Source of the DNA: Phytobacter diazotrophicus
GTDB taxonomy: Bacteria > Pseudomonadota > Gammaproteobacteria > Enterobacterales > Enterobacteriaceae
Reading direction: 5' to 3'
NCBI GenBank assembly: GCA_004346725.1
Contig: SMDE01000007.1
Span: 62,001 to 126,000 of the forward strand
Length of the DNA: 64,000 bases
Made by a program: the position numbers and the translations under genes. Below the pieces are notes generated by a model. It was not told the origin of the DNA, did no database searches, and saw only the letters and a program-made list of their open reading frames with translations. The number at the start of each line of letters is the position of its first letter. Position 1 is the stretch's first letter. Of this stretch, positions 1-9,117 are shown in pieces.

Positions 1-42
1 GGCCTGAAAAAAATGGGCTTTGGCGAGTTTTTCCTGGTTTGA
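1..42 (+). CDS. C-terminal end of an upstream gene (partial)
   Basis: Reading from base 1, an open frame gives 13 residues ending GEFFLV and a TGA stop at 40-42. The next gene starts 8 bases later, and its Shine-Dalgarno sequence (GAGGTG, 41-46) overlaps this stop. That spacing suggests a co-transcribed gene. Reductases of the next gene's family are usually paired with a Rieske-type oxygenase subunit, so this could be the oxygenase end, but 13 residues do not identify it. Confidence 0.5.
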   Translation, partial: GLKKMGFGEFFLV

Positions 43-50
43 GGTGCGCC

Positions 51-1016
51 ATGAACGAGATGCTGAACGTGGTGGTTGACGGATTATGGTGTCAGGGTGA
101 CAGAAGTCTGGCCGTGCGGCTGGTTAGCGCCAGTGGCGAGCCCCTGCCCGGCTGGGAGCCCGGCGCCCATATTGATGTGCATCTGCCCTGCGGTCTGATC
201 CGCCAATATTCCCTGACAGGTGACAACAGAGCGGGAAGTTACCTTATCTGCGTGGCGCAGGAACGCACATCACGTGGCGGTTCACGCTATATCCACCAGA
301 CGCTACGCCCCGGCCAGAGGCTGCTGATTTCCGCACCGCGCAACCTGTTTGCTCTGCGCGATGATGGCCCGGTTCTGCTACTGGCGGCGGGGATTGGCAT
401 CACTCCCCTGTATGCAATGCTGCTGCAACAGGAGGCCACAGGCCGGCCATTTGTACTGCACTATTTTGTTAAACGCCGTGAAGAGGCCGCATTTTTGCGC
501 GAACTCTCCCGACCACTCAAACACGGTATTTGCGTGGTGCACTGTTCCGCTGAGGGGGAGAGCCCACGTCAGTGGCTGGCGACCCTGCTTCCCGCACCCG
601 GCGACGAACAGCGTATTTACACCTGTGGACCCGAGGGGTTTATGGCGGCGGTCAGGGAGGCTGCCCTGAAAAATGGCTGGGCGGAGACGCACATCCACAG
701 CGAGGCCTTTGCGCCTGTTGCCCCGGCGGCGATCGCGCAAGATGCAGCGACCTTTACGATTACCCTGGCGTCCAGCGGGGAGAAATGGCCGGTACCGGCG
801 AATAAGAGTATCGCGCAAGTGCTACAGGATAATGGCGTGGCGGTACCGCTTTCCTGCGAGATGGGGATCTGTGGGGCCTGCCTGACGCCGGTTGTCGACG
901 GCGTTGTCGATCACCGGGATACCGTGCAATCGGCAGCAGAGAAATCCGCCGCCGCGCAACATATCGCGCTGTGCTGCTCCCGCAGCCACTCCGGGGAACT
1001 GGTGATTGACTTATAG
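51..1016 (+). CDS. PDR/VanB-family oxygenase reductase (FMN, NADH, [2Fe-2S])
   Basis: Predicted cytosolic reductase of 321 residues that passes electrons from NADH through FMN and a plant-type [2Fe-2S] centre to a partner oxygenase. Visible in order: an FMN-binding RQYSLTG motif near residues 51-57, a nucleotide-binding GIGITPL segment near 114-120, a CGPEGF motif, and a C-terminal ferredoxin domain with Cys269, Cys274, Cys277 and a CC pair at 308-309. This domain order is that of phthalate dioxygenase reductase and of E. coli YeaX, whose ending CCSR...DL is very similar. The ATG at 51 is preferred over an in-frame TTG at 39 because GAGGTG lies just upstream. The substrate cannot be told, since the partner gene lies outside the window. 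Confidence 0.85.
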   Translation: MNEMLNVVVDGLWCQGDRSLAVRLVSASGEPLPGWEPGAHIDVHLPCGLIRQYSLTGDNRAGSYLICVAQERTSRGGSRYIHQTLRPGQRLLISAPRNLFALRDDGPVLLLAAGIGITPLYAMLLQQEATGRPFVLHYFVKRREEAAFLRELSRPLKHGICVVHCSAEGESPRQWLATLLPAPGDEQRIYTCGPEGFMAAVREAALKNGWAETHIHSEAFAPVAPAAIAQDAATFTITLASSGEKWPVPANKSIAQVLQDNGVAVPLSCEMGICGACLTPVVDGVVDHRDTVQSAAEKSAAAQHIALCCSRSHSGELVIDL

Positions 1017-1049
1017 TCACCACTGAGTCGCAGCCTGATCTCCGGTAAA

Positions 1050-1101
1050 CAGGCCTGCCCCATATTTTATTGATGTCTGAAACGAAACAGGGGCAGGTCT
1101 G
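1050..1101. repeat. 12-bp inverted repeat between convergent genes
   Basis: CAGGCCTGCCCC (1050-1061) faces GGGGCAGGTCTG (1090-1101). They pair over 12 bp with one G-U and leave a 28-base loop. It lies between the reductase (+) and the chemoreceptor (-), both of which end here. No U-run follows on either strand, so it may be a transcript 3'-end stabiliser or Rho-associated stem rather than a classical terminator. Confidence 0.45.
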
Positions 1102-1121
1102 TTGTGGCGATAAGGTGTACT

Positions 1122-2660
1122 TTACAGGTGGAACGCTTCAACTTCTTTCAAGAGTGTACTGGCCTGCTGACTTAACGAGTTTGCCGCAGTGGCCATCTGC
1201 TCTACCATCGCCGCGTTCTGTTGCAGGTTACCTTCCATTTGGCTTACTGCAATATTGACCTGTTCGATGCCATAACTCTGCTCGCCGGAAGAGTGGTTTA
1301 CCTGATTAATAAGCTGTGTCGTTTCATCTACCATTCCCAGCGCATTATTCATCTTCGTTGTCACACTTGCCGCATACACGACGCCTTTGTTGATATTTTT
1401 CAGCGCCTCTTCAATTAAGTCGCGAATATCGCGGGCAGCAACGGAGGAGCGCTGGGATAAAGAGCGCACTTCTCCTGCCACTACGGCGAACCCTTTGCCC
1501 TGCTCACCGGCACGCGCGGCTTCCACCGCAGCATTGAGCGCAAGAATATTGGTTTGAAAAGCGATACCGTCAATGATGGATGTAATTTCTGCAATCTTGC
1601 TTGAGGATAACGAAATATCGTCAATAGACCCTTTCAGCGCACCGAGTTCCTGGTGGCTTTCATTGACTATCGACTGGACCTGCCCAATATACGCATTCGC
1701 TTGTTTAGCGTTATCCATGTTGTGACTGACGGTAACTGACAACTCATTCATGCTTGCCGCTGTCTCCTCCAGAGAAGAGGCCTGAGATTCAGTCCGTGAA
1801 GAGAGGTCGTCGTTACTGACCGCAATTTCATTCGCAGCGGTATCGACTTCTTTACTTGCATCTTTTACGCTTGATAATGCCCCTCTGATTTTTTCAACCA
1901 GACCGTTAAAACTCTTTGCCGTAATACCCAGCTCATCGTTTTTATCAATATTTAATCGCAGGGTGAGATTCAGCGTATCGCTGATGGTTGCCATGCTTTC
2001 CTGAAGAGTACGTAACCCTTTTTTCAGATAAGTCAGGATTTGCCATGAGAAAAGGGCAATAAGTGCCACCGCAATAATAATGATGATGCTCAAAAACCAC
2101 ACTGTTTCGTGATATTGATTGTGGTTCTCTTCGGCATAATTAACAGCGATTTTATAGTTATATTCCAGCATTTCTTGTATCGCCGCGCTAAGCGCCACAG
2201 AAGCAGTGGCCGTAGTTCCTCCATCGGATACCATTAATCTCGCCGCATCAATACCTTCTTTCTCATAGACACTTTTCATGTCCATCACTTTTACTTTATA
2301 GTCTTCAAACGCGCGGATGGTTTTTTTAATTAATTCACCATCATGTTGGTCTGAAACCAGATTTGACTGGTATTCATTTAATATGCTTTGAACTTTATTT
2401 AACTCACTGGTTGCTGTACCTATATGTTTTTCAAATACATCTATCTGGTTTACCAGCAACGACATAAGAATCTGACGCCTCGCCTCTTCCCTGTGTAGCA
2501 ACCCCTCACTGAGTTTACTGATACTCGGCATACTATTGGTTGTCACATATTCGAATCTGTTTTGTGCGTTGTTGAGCGCTTTCAGACTAAGTCCACCCAG
2601 GGTGATCATTATCACAATTGAAAAAATAAATATTAAGGTCAGTTTTTTAAGAATGGTCAT
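1122..2660 (-). CDS. methyl-accepting chemotaxis protein (no CheR-tether tail)
   Basis: Inner-membrane chemoreceptor of 512 residues. It has a membrane segment at about residues 6-26, a periplasmic helical sensor domain, a second membrane segment near 187-208, a HAMP linker, and a cytoplasmic signalling hairpin with the conserved tip [20 protein letters not shown]. The protein stops soon after the hairpin (LKEVEAFHL) and lacks the NWETF-type pentapeptide, so it probably depends on other receptors for efficient methylation. The start at 2660 (MTILKK) is chosen over 2672 because GAGG sits 7 bases upstream of it. A sigma-28 promoter lies directly upstream. Its ligand is unknown. Confidence 0.93.
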   Translation of the reverse strand: MTILKKLTLIFIFSIVIMITLGGLSLKALNNAQNRFEYVTTNSMPSISKLSEGLLHREEARRQILMSLLVNQIDVFEKHIGTATSELNKVQSILNEYQSNLVSDQHDGELIKKTIRAFEDYKVKVMDMKSVYEKEGIDAARLMVSDGGTTATASVALSAAIQEMLEYNYKIAVNYAEENHNQYHETVWFLSIIIIIAVALIALFSWQILTYLKKGLRTLQESMATISDTLNLTLRLNIDKNDELGITAKSFNGLVEKIRGALSSVKDASKEVDTAANEIAVSNDDLSSRTESQASSLEETAASMNELSVTVSHNMDNAKQANAYIGQVQSIVNESHQELGALKGSIDDISLSSSKIAEITSIIDGIAFQTNILALNAAVEAARAGEQGKGFAVVAGEVRSLSQRSSVAARDIRDLIEEALKNINKGVVYAASVTTKMNNALGMVDETTQLINQVNHSSGEQSYGIEQVNIAVSQMEGNLQQNAAMVEQMATAANSLSQQASTLLKEVEAFHL

Positions 2661-2694
2661 TTTCAGCCTCATCAGCGCATATACAGTTTTATTT

Positions 2695-2721
2695 TTATCG
2701 GCGCCGGTGGGCTTATCTTTA
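2695..2721 (-). promoter_or_regulatory. sigma-28 (FliA) promoter of the chemoreceptor gene
   Basis: On the minus strand TAAAGATA (2721-2714), an 11-base spacer, then GCCGATAA (2702-2695). The -10 matches the FliA consensus 8/8 and the -35 (TAAAGTTT) matches in its TAAAG core. The spacing is exactly the family's 11 bases. The predicted transcript would begin about 25 bases before the ATG at 2660. The receptor is therefore likely made with late flagellar genes. Confidence 0.85.
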
Positions 2722-3088
2722 TATCTGCAATAGATAAAATTTTAGTTAAGGAGCCCTTACTTAGCATTAAGCAAGGTTAAATAGTTTTGAATGTTATTTA
2801 TTTTATAAAGAAAAAATCACATATAAAACAGGTTATTATCGCAAAGGGAGGCATTAAATAAATTATCGCCCGGTGAGCGAGCACAACAATCACAACGGGA
2901 TAACAAAAATATATTATATAAATACTGCTTGCGGATTTAAGCAATCAAAAAGTGATAGAGTAGCCATGCTACATCTTTTAGCGCGGCCACCACAGATATT
3001 GCATAGTCCGGTTATTCAGTCAAGGACGATATTTATCCCCTCACCTGACCCGGACTGCATTCTTTAAATTCACCAATAACGGGTGGTG
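2722..3088. other. intergenic stretch, AT-rich, no gene seen
   Basis: Lies upstream of the chemoreceptor and downstream of mesD, both on the minus strand. It is AT-rich and has no credible reading frame. AGTCCGG (3005-3011) and CCGGACT (3050-3056) form a 7-bp inverted repeat that could be a weak 3'-end stem for the mesXD transcript. Nothing else is supported. Confidence 0.5.
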
Positions 3089-4120
3089 TTATTTTCCCGC
3101 AAGTTCCCGGCGGATAATATCCGCACCCGCACTTAATGCGTTGAGCTTACCATTGGCGACCCGACGCGATAACGGCGTCATGCCACAGTTAGTCGAAGGG
3201 TAAAGCTTATCGGCATCAACAAACTGGAGAGCTTTACGCAGCGTACTGGCGACCTCTTCAGGCGTTTCGATGGTCGAAGTCGCCACGTCAATCGCCCCTA
3301 CCATCACTTTCTTACCGCGAATCAGTTCCAGCAGATCCATGGGAACACGCGAGTTATGGCATTCCAGTGAAATGATATCTATATTCGATGTTTGCAGTTT
3401 GGGAAACGCCTCTTCGTATTGCCGCCACTCAGAGCCCAGTGTCTTTTTCCAGTCGGTATTGGCCTTAATGCCATAGCCGTAACAGATGTGTACCGCCGTT
3501 TCGCATTTCAGCCCTTCAATGGCTCTTTCTAATGCGGCAACACCCCAGTCGTTCACCTCGTCGAAGAAGACATTAAAAGCCGGTTCATCAAACTGGATAA
3601 TATCAACACCCGCAGCCTCTAGTTCTTTGGCTTCCTGATTGAGAATTTTTGCAAATTCCCAGGCGAGTTTTTCACGGCTTTTGTAATGGGCATCATAGAG
3701 CGTATCGATCATCGTCATCGGCCCGGGCAACGCCCATTTAATGGGCTGTTTAGTCAGTTGCCGCAAAAATTTGGCATCGTCAACAAAAACCGGTTTTTGA
3801 CGCGCCACCGCACCTACCACGGTCGGAACACTCGCATCGTAGCGATTGCGAATTCTGACGGTCTCGCGTTTTTCAAAATCAACGCCGCTGAGGTGTTCAA
3901 TAAAGGTCGTGACAAAATGTTGGCGCGTTTGTTCGCCATCGCTGACAATATCAATCCCTGCCCGCAGTTGATCGTAGAGAGATAAACTCAGGGCATCTTT
4001 TTTCCCCTCAATTAACTCTTCATTTTGTAATTTCCAGGGCGACCACAGTTTTTCGGGCTCTGCAAGCCAGGACGGTTTGGGTAAACTGCCAGCCGTTGAG
4101 GTGGGAAGCAATGTTTTCAT
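3089..4120 (-). CDS. mesD: core methionine synthase MesD (MetE C-terminal-like)
   Basis: Cytosolic methyltransferase of 343 residues resembling only the C-terminal catalytic barrel of MetE, which is 750+ residues. It would make methionine from homocysteine. Zinc and homocysteine ligands of the MetE type are visible: His211-x-Cys213 (AVHICYGYG), Glu253 (SLECH) and Cys312 (STNCGMTP). Its partner gene, encoding a DUF1852 protein, starts upstream with a 27-base gap, so the two form an operon. That pairing defines the MesD family, reported in aerobic bacteria as needing DUF1852 (MesX) and oxygen but neither methyl-folate nor cobalamin; the methyl donor is not known to me. AAGG about 10 bases upstream supports the start. 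Confidence 0.85.
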   Translation of the reverse strand: MKTLLPTSTAGSLPKPSWLAEPEKLWSPWKLQNEELIEGKKDALSLSLYDQLRAGIDIVSDGEQTRQHFVTTFIEHLSGVDFEKRETVRIRNRYDASVPTVVGAVARQKPVFVDDAKFLRQLTKQPIKWALPGPMTMIDTLYDAHYKSREKLAWEFAKILNQEAKELEAAGVDIIQFDEPAFNVFFDEVNDWGVAALERAIEGLKCETAVHICYGYGIKANTDWKKTLGSEWRQYEEAFPKLQTSNIDIISLECHNSRVPMDLLELIRGKKVMVGAIDVATSTIETPEEVASTLRKALQFVDADKLYPSTNCGMTPLSRRVANGKLNALSAGADIIRRELAGK

Positions 4121-4147
4121 AATAAATGACCTTTTAATCCTGGTTAA

Positions 4148-5131
4148 TTAAAGAGCGTAGTTAGCGGACCATTGTTCAAGAATATTTTTGTAGGGTTTAA
4201 TAAAGTGTTCTTCAGTAAATTTGCCCTGCTCAATAGCCAGTTGGCTGCGCTCTTCCCGGTCATACACAATTTTGGTTAATGAATGATCCTGGTGGTTCAG
4301 GTCTGGCTGATAAAAGTGACCGGCGACAGCGTTAGCATTATAGATTTCAGGTCGATAAATCTTCTGGAACGTCTCCATCGTACTGATGGTACTGATAAGC
4401 TCAAGACTGGTGTAATCGCGCAGCAAATCACCCGAGAAATAAAAAGCCAGCGGCGCAACGCTATTTTGCGGCATGAAATAGCGAACCTGCAGGCCCATTT
4501 TGTTGAAATACTGCTCCGTCAGCGACGTGCCGTTGGGCTGGTATTCAATGCCTAATACAGGGTGCTGATTGCCCGTGCGGTGATAGATATCTTTACTGGA
4601 CACGCTCAGGCAGATCACCGGTGACTTTTTGAAGTTCTCTTTGTAGGCACGGGAATTGACGAAATGCTTAAATAACTTGCCATGCAAGTCGCCAAAATCA
4701 TCCGGAATACTGAACGTCCCCTGGCCTTTGTTGTGCTCTAAGAGCAATACGCTAAAGTCATAATCCCGCACATAAGACGAGAAATTATTTCCGACAATGC
4801 CCTCTATGCGTTCGTTTGTTTCTTTATCAACGATATTCGTTTTCAATATTTCAATTGCCGGAAACGCAATGTCATTGCCTTCATCGCCAATATTCAGTTC
4901 AGCGGAGATAATGTCAAGTTCAACAGAATAACGATTGGCGTGCGGGTTATCCCAATAGGCCAGAGCATTGAAGCGGTTATTAATCATCACTAGCGTATTA
5001 CGCAGATTCTCCTGACGATTGTCGCCTCTGGCCAAATTAGCGAAGTTAGTGGTGATACGGGTATTTTCTGAGGGGTTATAATTTTCGTCGAAGCGACTGC
5101 TTTTAATGGTAAATGTGAAATCTTTATTCAT
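4148..5131 (-). CDS. mesX: DUF1852 protein MesX, partner of MesD
   Basis: Protein of 327 residues (MNKDFTFTIKSSRFDE...) recognised as the DUF1852 family. It has no signal peptide or membrane segment, so it is cytosolic. Family members are required, with oxygen, for methionine synthesis by MesD. An oxygenase that supplies the methyl group is one possible reading, which I infer and cannot show. The order mesX then mesD on one strand with a 27-base gap matches a two-gene operon. No cofactor motif is obvious. The 236 bases upstream, up to the ArgC-like gene, contain no clear methionine-repressor operator. Confidence 0.82.
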   Translation of the reverse strand: MNKDFTFTIKSSRFDENYNPSENTRITTNFANLARGDNRQENLRNTLVMINNRFNALAYWDNPHANRYSVELDIISAELNIGDEGNDIAFPAIEILKTNIVDKETNERIEGIVGNNFSSYVRDYDFSVLLLEHNKGQGTFSIPDDFGDLHGKLFKHFVNSRAYKENFKKSPVICLSVSSKDIYHRTGNQHPVLGIEYQPNGTSLTEQYFNKMGLQVRYFMPQNSVAPLAFYFSGDLLRDYTSLELISTISTMETFQKIYRPEIYNANAVAGHFYQPDLNHQDHSLTKIVYDREERSQLAIEQGKFTEEHFIKPYKNILEQWSANYAL

Positions 5132-5367
5132 TGTAATTTTACACCCTGAGTTCTGACATAAAAACTGGCTTATTTTATTAAGCGACCGGGTGTCTCATTC
5201 CGCAGTTTTCATGTTATCAATAAGTTAATAATACATATTTATGCCAGAGCCTCTGGATGAGAGAAAGCGAGTTAATTTCATTGCAACATGAGACATCGTC
5301 ATGTTCGGCTTAGCGTCCGCTCGGGGGGCTGGCGCCGGGCGTAAAAGCCCGACACCCTGGCCGCGTG

Positions 5368-6291
5368 TTAATGGTTATCGAGGAGCAAATTGAGGTTTTG
5401 CACGGCAGCGCCCGATGCCCCTTTGCCCAGGTTATCGAAGACGGCAGTCAGCAGTATTTGTCCATTTTCGGGGTTTGAGAAAACGCCAAGCTCCATGTCA
5501 TTAGTGCCGTTCAGGCGCTCCGGGTTGATGCGCTCTGCATCAGCCGCTGTTATGTAGGGCAGCACCTTAACATGTTGGCTATGGCTGTAATGCTCTGCAA
5601 GGCAGGCATGGATTGCCACGGCACTGGCATTTTTGGGCAGCAAGCGTTGCTGTAACGGCACACTCAGCACGATCCCCTGACGGTACGCGCCGTAGGCAGG
5701 CATAAAGACGGGCGGCACAGAGAGCCCTGCGTAGCGCACAATCTCCGGAACATGTTTGTGCCTGAGCCCCAAACCATAGACCTGAAACGCGGGCGCCAAA
5801 TCGGCATGCTTGCCTTCGAACTGTTCTATCGCCGCCCTTCCCCCGCCCGAATAGCCGGAAACAGCATGGATAGAAAGGGGGTAATCGGCAGGCAACAGTC
5901 CGGCATTGACCAGCGGGAGCAGAAGACCAATCGCGCCCGTTGGGTAACAGCCGGGGTTCGTAATGCGCGTTGACGTCCGGATGCGTTCGGGCTGGTCGGC
6001 ACTCATTTCAGGAAAACCATATGTCCAGCCGGGCGTAACCCTGTGGGCTGAACTGGCATCGATAATCCGCACGTGCGGGTTTTCCACCAGGGCCACCGCT
6101 TCGCGAGCGGCCTCATCGGGCAAACACAAAATTGCGATATCGCAGTTGTTGAGCATCCCGGCCCGCAGGCGCGTGTCTTTGCGATGCGAAACAGGCAGCG
6201 TCATCAGGGTAATGTCTGAGCGACCGCGCAGTCGGTCATGGATCTGTAAGCCTGTGGTGCCCTGCTCGCCATCGATAAATACGTTAGTCAT
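5368..6291 (-). CDS. class 2 ArgC-like N-acetyl-gamma-glutamyl-phosphate reductase
   Basis: NADP-dependent semialdehyde dehydrogenase of 307 residues. An N-terminal dinucleotide motif ([12 protein letters not shown]) and the catalytic Cys115 in TNPGCYPTG place it in the short class 2 AGPR group. The argC of the enterobacterial argCBH operon belongs to the longer class 1 group of about 334 residues, so this is probably an extra enzyme of arginine synthesis or of a related acyl-phosphate. The start at 6291 has GGGAAA upstream. It is divergent from a LysR regulator 112 bases away and is followed on the same strand by mesX 236 bases on. Whether it is functionally tied to mesXD is unknown. Confidence 0.85.
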   Translation of the reverse strand: MTNVFIDGEQGTTGLQIHDRLRGRSDITLMTLPVSHRKDTRLRAGMLNNCDIAILCLPDEAAREAVALVENPHVRIIDASSAHRVTPGWTYGFPEMSADQPERIRTSTRITNPGCYPTGAIGLLLPLVNAGLLPADYPLSIHAVSGYSGGGRAAIEQFEGKHADLAPAFQVYGLGLRHKHVPEIVRYAGLSVPPVFMPAYGAYRQGIVLSVPLQQRLLPKNASAVAIHACLAEHYSHSQHVKVLPYITAADAERINPERLNGTNDMELGVFSNPENGQILLTAVFDNLGKGASGAAVQNLNLLLDNH

Positions 6292-6310
6292 TGTGTTTTC
6301 CCGGTCACGG

Positions 6311-6322
6311 ATAAAATTTTAT
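6311..6322. promoter_or_regulatory. 12-bp palindrome in a divergent LysR/argC-like promoter region
   Basis: ATAAAATTTTAT is a perfect palindrome 20 bases before the ArgC-like start and 82 before the LysR start. LysR regulators often bind AT-rich dyads between themselves and a divergent target, so this is a candidate operator. AT-rich palindromes also arise by chance. Confidence 0.3.
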
Positions 6323-6403
6323 GTCATTGATGTTGTGCCAGGTTTTAGTGTGGGTAAAGTTGAATTATCTTTACGTCAAATTCAGTTTTTCTGAGGTATG
6401 TTG

Positions 6404-7291
6404 ATGCGTGAGATTAACCTTGATCAGTTACGCACACTGATAACGATTGCCGATACCCGCTCTTTCAATGAGGCTGCCGGACGACTGCACTTGTCGCCGC
6501 CAACGGTCAGCCTGCATATTTCCGAACTTGAAAACCGGGTGGGGGCGACATTGCTTTCCCGTACACGAGGCAACGTCAGGCCGACGGCGATTGGCGAAAA
6601 GCTGGTTACCCATGCGCGCCGCTTACTTGCTGATGCCGCGTATGTCCTTGACGATATCTCACGCCAGGCGCAGGGCCTGACCGGACAGGTAAGACTGGGG
6701 GCGTCTACAGGGGCTATCGCCAATCTGTTGCCACAGGCTATTGAAAAAATGGCGCGGCTTCATCCGAATATCGATGTACAGATTACCGTCCTCACATCTC
6801 AACAAACGCTTGAGCAACTGAAATCCGGTTCACTCGATATCGGTATTGTTGCGCTCCCACAACTGCGGGGTAATGGCCTTGAAATTGATGCCTGGCGGCG
6901 GGATCCTGTTGTCGCGTTTCTGCCTGCAAACTGGGATCTGCCGGATGTGGTGTCGCCTCAATGGTTGATTGAAAAACCGCTGATTCTGAATGGTTCCGGC
7001 ACCCACTTATCACAACTGACAAATCAGTGGCTTGCAAAAACGGGACACCGGCCTGTACCGCGAATCAAACTTGATTACAACGATGCGATAAAAAGTCTGG
7101 TGGGCGCAGGTTATGGCGCCACGCTGTTGCCGCTTGAATCGGGCACGCCCGTCTCCGCTGATAAGCGCGTCGCGGTTCGTCCTTTAAAGCCCGCATTGTG
7201 GCGGGAGTTAGGATTAGCCTGGCGAGAGGGGGAAAATGAGATGTCGACCGCGCACCTGTTGTCAGTTTTGCGGGAATTAAAACAGGAGTGA
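6404..7291 (+). CDS. LysR-family transcriptional regulator
   Basis: DNA-binding regulator of 295 residues. An N-terminal winged helix-turn-helix (residues 4-62, with the typical SFNEAAGRLHLSPPTVSLHI stretch) is followed by a two-lobed effector domain beginning near LGASTGAIANLLP. The ATG at 6404 is preferred over 6398 because GAGG (6393-6396) lies 7 bases before it but only 1 base before the other. It is divergent from the ArgC-like gene, which makes that gene, and perhaps mesXD behind it, the likely target. The effector is unknown. Confidence 0.9.
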   Translation: MREINLDQLRTLITIADTRSFNEAAGRLHLSPPTVSLHISELENRVGATLLSRTRGNVRPTAIGEKLVTHARRLLADAAYVLDDISRQAQGLTGQVRLGASTGAIANLLPQAIEKMARLHPNIDVQITVLTSQQTLEQLKSGSLDIGIVALPQLRGNGLEIDAWRRDPVVAFLPANWDLPDVVSPQWLIEKPLILNGSGTHLSQLTNQWLAKTGHRPVPRIKLDYNDAIKSLVGAGYGATLLPLESGTPVSADKRVAVRPLKPALWRELGLAWREGENEMSTAHLLSVLRELKQE

Positions 7292-7314
7292 GTGTGGGGA
7301 TGGCGCGGTTTGTT

Positions 7315-7337
7315 CCCTCTCTCCTTTGGAGAGAGGG
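7315..7337. terminator. hairpin between convergent LysR and chemoreceptor genes
   Basis: CCCTCTCTCC, loop TTT, GGAGAGAGGG: a perfect 10-bp stem. It lies 24 bases after the LysR stop and about 80 bases past the end of the chemoreceptor gene coming from the other side. There is no U-run, so it may act as a stem at a 3' end rather than an intrinsic terminator. A partial echo (CCTCTCCTTTAAGG) follows at about 7366. Confidence 0.5.
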
Positions 7338-7416
7338 GGCCAGAACGGTGCGGTTTACTGCCATGCCTCTCCTTTAAGGGATAGGGCATAACGGCAGGTT
7401 ACCCGCCGGGATAAAT

Positions 7417-9081
7417 TTAGAAGGTTTCCCAGTTACCGTCGCCAACAGCAGGTGCGGCGGAGGCAACGGCCGTGCGCGGGGCGATGGTCGGTTTACCGGG
7501 TTTGCTTTGCAACAGCGTGCTGTGACCATTGACGCGGAAGACCGCGACGGCCTGACGCAGTTGTTCCGCCTGCTCTTCCAGTGCGGCTGAGGCCGCAGCG
7601 GACTCCTGCACCAGCGAGGCGTTCTGCTGGGTAACGCTGTCCATTTGCGATACCGCGAGGCTCACCTGCTCAATACCTTTACTCTGCTCGTCCGAGGCAG
7701 ACGCGATTTCGCCCATAATATCGGTTACGCGCGTTACGGCATTAACAATCTCTTGCATGGTATTACCCGCTTCGGCCACCAACGAGGTGCCGGAATTGAC
7801 GCGGTTAACGGAGTTTTCAATCAGCGTTTTGATCTCTTTTGCCGCCTGCGCACTGCGGCTGGCCAGTGTGCGAACTTCCCCGGCAACCACGGCAAATCCA
7901 CGCCCCTGCTCACCCGCTCGCGCGGCTTCAACGGCGGCGTTCAGGGCGAGGATATTGGTCTGGAAAGCAATGGCGTCGATCACGCTGGTTATCTGGGCTA
8001 TTTGCTGCGAACTGCTGGAGATCTCACTCATGGTGCGTACCACATCGCTTACCACACGGCCACCACGTGCTGCGGTGTCGGAGGCATTTTTCGCCAGGTT
8101 AGAAGCCTGACGGGCGTTATCGGTGTTCTGTTTCACCGTTGCGGTCAACTGCTCCATACTGGCGGCGGTCTCTTCGAGTGACGAGGCCTGCTGTTCGGTG
8201 CGGGAAGAGAGATCGTTGTTGCCGGTAGAGATTTCACTCGCACCGGTATAAATCGAATCGGAGCTGTTACGCACCGCGCTCACGGTTTTGACCAGCGAGG
8301 ATTGCATCTCGTGCAGGCCACCGGCCAGTTGGCTCATCTCATTGCGGCCTTCGGCGGAGATCGGCTGTGTCAGGTCGCCGTCGGCGATAGCGCGAATATG
8401 ACCCATCACGCTGTGCAGTGGTTTGAGCAGCAGATGTTGCAGCCCCAGCCAGATCACCGTCATGACCGCGATCACCACCAGCAGAATTACGCCCAGGGTC
8501 CATTGCATGCTGGTGAAGCTGCTCTGGTTTTCCTGTGCGGCGGCCTGCAGGAAGGTGTTGTTTTCTGTGCGCCATTTCGCATAGCTGGCGTCCATATCAT
8601 CCTGCGCCTGTTGGGCATCCAGGTTGCCATAAGCTTCGTAGTTGTTTGCCTTCAGGAAGGTGATGGACTGTTGCAGTACGTCGTGCATTTTGGTGATGTT
8701 TTGCGAAACTTCATTCGCTAACCCGGCATCCTGCCCTGCGACACGCGGTGTATTTTTATAGTTGTTAAAGTACCCCTCGGCTTTATTGAGGGATTCAGTG
8801 GCGGTAGTGAGTAGCTTATCGATACTGGCAAGCGATGCCGGATCGCGTTGATTTTTTAAAAAGCGGATCGCAACACGGGTAACGGTGACGCGTGTTTTAA
8901 TCAGCGTATTGACGCTATCGCCAAGATTTTCCTGCTGTGCGCTAAGGATGCCCGTGTTCTGAAAGTTCACTCTGTCATTATTGACAGCAGAGTAGAAAAG
9001 CCCGCCGGTAACTAGCTGAAGCAGACAAAATACCGACAAGGCAATGATGATGCCGGTGATGACGCGTATATTTTTGAGCAT
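7417..9081 (-). CDS. Tar/Tsr-type methyl-accepting chemotaxis protein
   Basis: Inner-membrane chemoreceptor of 554 residues. It has a membrane segment at 8-30, a periplasmic four-helix sensor, a second membrane segment near 190-212, HAMP, methylation helices, the conserved signalling tip, and a C-terminal NWETF pentapeptide (550-554) that tethers CheR and CheB. The ligand pocket retains Arg64, Arg69 and Arg73, the amino-acid-binding arginines of Tar and Tsr. Position 68 is Thr, where Tsr has Asn and Tar has Ser. It is most similar to Tsr but is not a clear orthologue, and it probably senses an amino acid or dicarboxylate. The start at 9081 (MLKNIRV) matches the family start, and a sigma-28 promoter lies upstream. 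Confidence 0.95.
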   Translation of the reverse strand: MLKNIRVITGIIIALSVFCLLQLVTGGLFYSAVNNDRVNFQNTGILSAQQENLGDSVNTLIKTRVTVTRVAIRFLKNQRDPASLASIDKLLTTATESLNKAEGYFNNYKNTPRVAGQDAGLANEVSQNITKMHDVLQQSITFLKANNYEAYGNLDAQQAQDDMDASYAKWRTENNTFLQAAAQENQSSFTSMQWTLGVILLVVIAVMTVIWLGLQHLLLKPLHSVMGHIRAIADGDLTQPISAEGRNEMSQLAGGLHEMQSSLVKTVSAVRNSSDSIYTGASEISTGNNDLSSRTEQQASSLEETAASMEQLTATVKQNTDNARQASNLAKNASDTAARGGRVVSDVVRTMSEISSSSQQIAQITSVIDAIAFQTNILALNAAVEAARAGEQGRGFAVVAGEVRTLASRSAQAAKEIKTLIENSVNRVNSGTSLVAEAGNTMQEIVNAVTRVTDIMGEIASASDEQSKGIEQVSLAVSQMDSVTQQNASLVQESAAASAALEEQAEQLRQAVAVFRVNGHSTLLQSKPGKPTIAPRTAVASAAPAVGDGNWETF

Positions 9082-9117
9082 ATTATGGTCCAGGGAAGAG
9101 GCAAAGTTGCTCAATAT

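Noticed and set aside
5180-5300. MetJ boxes upstream of mesX
   Set aside because: TGTCTCAT and ATGAGACA occur about 95 bases apart, but there are no tandem AGACGTCT-like octamers.
5310-5365. REP/BIME element in the gap between argC-like and mesX
   Set aside because: GCCGGGCGTAAAAGCCCGAC forms a short stem but does not match the REP consensus and is not repeated in the window.
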